Position numbers and translations under genes: made by a program | Assembly: GCF_051955275.1 (NCBI RefSeq) | Contig: NZ_JBQCGW010000050.1 | Location: 7,866-71,865 of the forward strand | Direction: 5' to 3' | DNA from: Pseudobacter sp051955275 | Lineage (GTDB): Bacteria; Bacteroidota; Bacteroidia; Chitinophagales; Chitinophagaceae | Length of the DNA: 64,000 nt | Shown: one piece after another, positions 62,301 through 64,000 of the stretch | How positions within the stretch are numbered: the stretch's first letter is position 1 | Layout of the letters: each line of letters starts with the position of its first letter | Notes under the pieces: model-generated | Told to the model about the DNA's origin: nothing | The model's input: the letters and a program-made list of their open reading frames with translations, nothing else | Databases searched by the model: none

Positions 62301-63953
62301 TGGCAGTGTCAGGTACTTCCTGAAATTGCCGATGCCTTCCTTGATCTCGTAGTTTTCGTTTACGTAGATGCCTGCGTATCCCAGTTTGTCCACCAGCGCT
62401 TTCCGGAAATCATCCCAGAGATGCACATCCGTCTTGGTTCTGGCGGCTGTATAAGCCGGCATGGTAGTGCTTCGCATCTTTCCGGTGGTGGTGATGCGCC
62501 TGCTGATGGAATGGCCTTCACCATTCCTTTTGTAGATCTTCCATTTGCTGTCCACTTCGGAGAAGCCGCGGCGCAGCAGGGATGGATTCTCGCTGGTGCC
62601 GAGAAAAAGATACCCCCCGGGGTTAAGCGAAAAATTAAGCGTGGCCAGTACATTTTCCTGCAGAGGCAATGTAAGATAGATGAGCAGGTTGCGGCAGCTG
62701 ACCAGGTCATTCTTGATAAATGGAGGATCTTTAAGAATATCGTGGGCAGCAAATACAATTTGCTTGCGGATGCGCGGGATCACCGTAAGTCCTTCTTCCC
62801 CTTCAATGAAATATTCCTCTACTACTTTTCTCTCAGTGCCCAGCAACTGGTTGCGCTGGTATCTTCCCCGGGCAGCAAATTCAACGGAGGATTTATCGAT
62901 ATCACTGGCGAATATTTTTACCTCCAGTGTTTTATTGAGTTGCTGTAATGCTTTGTCTATAAGGAATGCAATGGTGTATGCTTCCTGACCGGTGCTGCAG
63001 GCAGTGACCCATACTTTGAGCGAATCGTGATTTTCTTTGGATTCCACAATACGCAGGATGGCTTCTTCATACAGGCAGGCAAATGCATCTTTATCCCTGA
63101 AAAAATTGGTAACACCGATAAAGAATTCCTTGGCCAGTAATGGTGGTTCCTCGTCCTGTGAACGGACGAATCTTTCATAGGCTTCCACTTCTTCCAGCTT
63201 CACCAGCTGCATCCGCCGTGCAATGCGGCGGAGTACGGTTGGCTGTTTGTATTGTGAGAAATCATAACCTGTTTTCTTGAAAACATGGCTGAGGATATTC
63301 TGAATGGCTTCCTGGTGTTTATGGAAAGGAGGTGTTCGTTGTGGCAGAATGCCATCGATATAATTGCCGATCTGGTCCGGTATATCAGCCGGGCTCAGCA
63401 CCAGGTCTGCATATCCCGATGCAATGGCATTGCGTGGCATGCCATCGAACTTGGCGGATTCAGGGTCCTGCACAATCACAAAACCGTCCTGGCTTTTGAT
63501 GGTTTCGATACCACGGGTGCCATCTGTGCCGGTGCCGCTCAGCAGTACTGCAATAGCAAAATGACGCTGGTCATTGGCCAGCGACTGCAGGAATGTATCG
63601 ATAGCTGTGTTAGGACCTTTTTCAAATTCCTTTCCGGCCAGGATCAGTTGTCCTTCCCGGATGGTGAGCTCCTTGTTGTTGGGGATCACATACACTTTGC
63701 CAGGCTCCACCTGTTGCCGGTGCTGCGCTTCTTCCACGGGAAGATGGGTATGCTTGCCCAGCAGTTCCACCAGCAGGCTTTTGTAATCGCTGCTCAGGTG
63801 CTGCACTACAATGAAGGCGATATTCTTGCCATCGGAAATATTGTCGAACAGCTCGTTGATGGCTTCCAGTCCGCCCGCAGACGCACCGATACATACCACA
63901 TAGGTATCATCGGTTACCGGAAGCTCATGGTTATTTTTAGCGGATAGATACAT
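59394..63953 (-). CDS. CheB-CheR-PAS hybrid sensor histidine kinase
   Basis: A 1519-residue cytoplasmic multidomain protein. CheB methylesterase (1-190) has its triad: Ser25 in GASAGG, His52 in VVQHLSS, Asp144 in SGTGTDG. CheR methyltransferase (about 205-475) has VTACSTGQEAYTIAFLID, SCRNLLIYL and GGYLFLGTSE. A coiled coil with heptads of the NEELQSS type (about 655-725) is followed by four PAS-like regions (about 730-1180; RFRLIASLTNDVIWDW, RFVTDFIPQIVWSSLPDG). Last come HisKA with His1287 in ASHDLKEPLRK and an ATPase domain (NLISNGIKFH, DEGVGFDQQYAVKIF, GTGIGLAIAKRIV). No transmembrane or phytochrome domain is seen. Such proteins may link methyl modification to phosphorylation. Its receiver partner follows after 29 bp. 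Confidence 0.95.
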   Translation of the reverse strand: MYLSAKNNHELPVTDDTYVVCIGASAGGLEAINELFDNISDGKNIAFIVVQHLSSDYKSLLVELLGKHTHLPVEEAQHRQQVEPGKVYVIPNNKELTIREGQLILAGKEFEKGPNTAIDTFLQSLANDQRHFAIAVLLSGTGTDGTRGIETIKSQDGFVIVQDPESAKFDGMPRNAIASGYADLVLSPADIPDQIGNYIDGILPQRTPPFHKHQEAIQNILSHVFKKTGYDFSQYKQPTVLRRIARRMQLVKLEEVEAYERFVRSQDEEPPLLAKEFFIGVTNFFRDKDAFACLYEEAILRIVESKENHDSLKVWVTACSTGQEAYTIAFLIDKALQQLNKTLEVKIFASDIDKSSVEFAARGRYQRNQLLGTERKVVEEYFIEGEEGLTVIPRIRKQIVFAAHDILKDPPFIKNDLVSCRNLLIYLTLPLQENVLATLNFSLNPGGYLFLGTSENPSLLRRGFSEVDSKWKIYKRNGEGHSISRRITTTGKMRSTTMPAYTAARTKTDVHLWDDFRKALVDKLGYAGIYVNENYEIKEGIGNFRKYLTLPDKLSSLNVLKMAPAELSALLSTALRKSQKENSEQSIRNVKVRFDEVQRLIDIFIYPPGLTSGGMYTLLVFADAIIDEAKSPAYVHDVSLLQKDHYVRQLEEELRETRTNLQMAVEGLETANEELQSSNEELQSANEELQSSNEELQSLNEELHTLNTEHQLRIKELVELNDDISNYLQSSMIGQIFLDNQGRIRRFNNAASAVINIIENDIGRPIEHITHHIRTSTFFEDIRLANKSGQVIEKEIELHNGSIYLIRIMPYLRQQKERDGLVITMVDVSATKNLNSLIKSVFDASSNPILVFESVRNRDGLITDFLCKVANFNAGHLFGKNNGQAPLLLKEHFPQLSTPALFKRYVEAVNNGKQASLEFNFTIDNNKYWYQAGVSKMQDGFVLVLSDITQRRDAEDKLRRNYNELLVTKETLRELNSKLERKVKERTYDLEISEERFRLIASLTNDVIWDWHFAGNSLWWSDSYYELFGFPAADESIKTHSFRLQHIHPDDRPQVEEALHAALQGSSDEFKISYRYRKQNGEYAYVLDRGTLLKDDQGVPYRMIGAMMDVTKLEQSQQQLQQKNTELETILRQFRFVTDFIPQIVWSSLPDGYIDFYNQQWSAYTGLSNDVSKGDQWKPVVHPDDWDRSWKLWQQCLKTGELYETEYRLRRRDGVYRWFLARASAMRDENGNIYKWFGTCTDIDDQKTAERVLEGKVAERTSELKHLNRRLEESNADLLQFASVASHDLKEPLRKIHFFSGLIKEQFPDETSGKLSMYIERITKASSRANNLVNDVLSYSRLGSDNLYEKVDCNRIVQDLLLDLELVIEEKKAVIDCEKLPMIEAVPGQMRQLFQNLISNGIKFHKQDESPKISIKCREVEKSNYPALKENPGKLFEISIKDEGVGFDQQYAVKIFSLFHRLNSKEQFEGTGIGLAIAKRIVDRHHGLIFANSKPGSGAEFVIVLPELQPQLSLESTEA
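61840..61944 (-). repeat. Five tandem 21-bp coding repeats (coiled-coil heptads)
   Basis: Near-identical 21-bp units begin at 61840, 61861, 61882, 61903 and 61924 within the kinase gene. Each encodes one heptad of the NEELQSS type, forming the long coiled coil between the CheR and PAS domains. Repeat-number change by slippage would lengthen the linker by whole heptads without breaking the frame. Confidence 0.85.
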
Positions 63954-64000
63954 GTGTTGATTTTCGGTTCATCCTCAGGATTGACGGTTGAGCGTATGCT

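Noticed and set aside
58373..63953. Possibility that the locus is a phytochrome photosensory operon
   Set aside because: No GAF-PHY domains or chromophore-binding Cys are seen in the kinase; only CheB, CheR, PAS and kinase domains.

Overview
The window looks like chromosome from a saprophytic Bacteroidota, most likely a Chitinophagaceae (Chitinophaga-type) organism. This is inferred from gene content, not from a marker gene. It has three SusC/SusD-type glycan-uptake loci, a hybrid two-component regulator, an ECF sigma/FecR pair, GldA/GldF/GldG-type gliding ABC genes, twin-arginine and lipoprotein signals, and several promoters fitting the Bacteroidota pattern TTG-N(16-20)-TAnnTTTG. No tRNA, rRNA, CRISPR array, insertion sequence or phage gene was recognised. 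All genes appear intact except the SusD cut by the left edge.

Layout. 1-10.5 kb: the end of a polysaccharide utilisation locus (PUL 1) on the + strand: partial SusD, DUF3823 lipoprotein, GH2, DUF4965-type glutaminase-like protein, aldose epimerase, LacI regulator and a GH127-type beta-L-arabinofuranosidase. 10.6-13.9 kb: a tricorn-like secreted protease. 14-19.8 kb (-): CutC, a glycosylasparaginase and a 1349-residue hybrid two-component regulator (HTCS). 20-38.5 kb (+): two neighbouring transcription units. The first holds four planctomycete-style genes (DUF1549/DUF1553 cytochrome, DUF1501 protein, beta-propeller, DUF2231/cytochrome/LRR membrane protein). The second (PUL 2) holds SusC, SusD, heparinase-like lyase, GH88 and LacZ-type GH2. 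Both units carry the same pair of 22-bp-spaced direct repeats in front of their promoters, so they are probably one regulon of the adjacent HTCS, aimed at a uronic-acid-containing glycan.

38.5-40.9 kb (-): an MFS/DeoR/VOC operon whose promoter overlaps a perfect 26-bp palindrome. 41-46.9 kb (-): an apparent four-gene operon of GldA-like ATPase, fused GldF-GldG protein and two tandem short MutS-like ATPases. 47-54.1 kb (-): an ECF sigma / FecR / SusC (with STN domain) / SusD uptake locus. 54.3-55.5 kb (+): a Bcr/CflA-type drug exporter. 55.6-58.3 kb (+): the methionine importer metNIQ, preceded by a consensus promoter, a structured leader and an intrinsic terminator, which suggests a riboswitch or attenuator of no class I can recognise. 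58.3-64 kb: a heme oxygenase with its own promoter, convergent with a giant CheB-CheR-PAS histidine kinase and a single-domain response regulator.

Four related palindromic repeats of about 50-140 bp (REP/MITE-like) sit between genes at 13.9, 32.2, 47.0 and 55.5 kb and share a conserved tail. The least explained features are the shared HTCS operators that join the DUF1553/DUF1501 quartet to a PUL, the metN leader, the gldA-gldFG-mutS-like operon and the repeat family.
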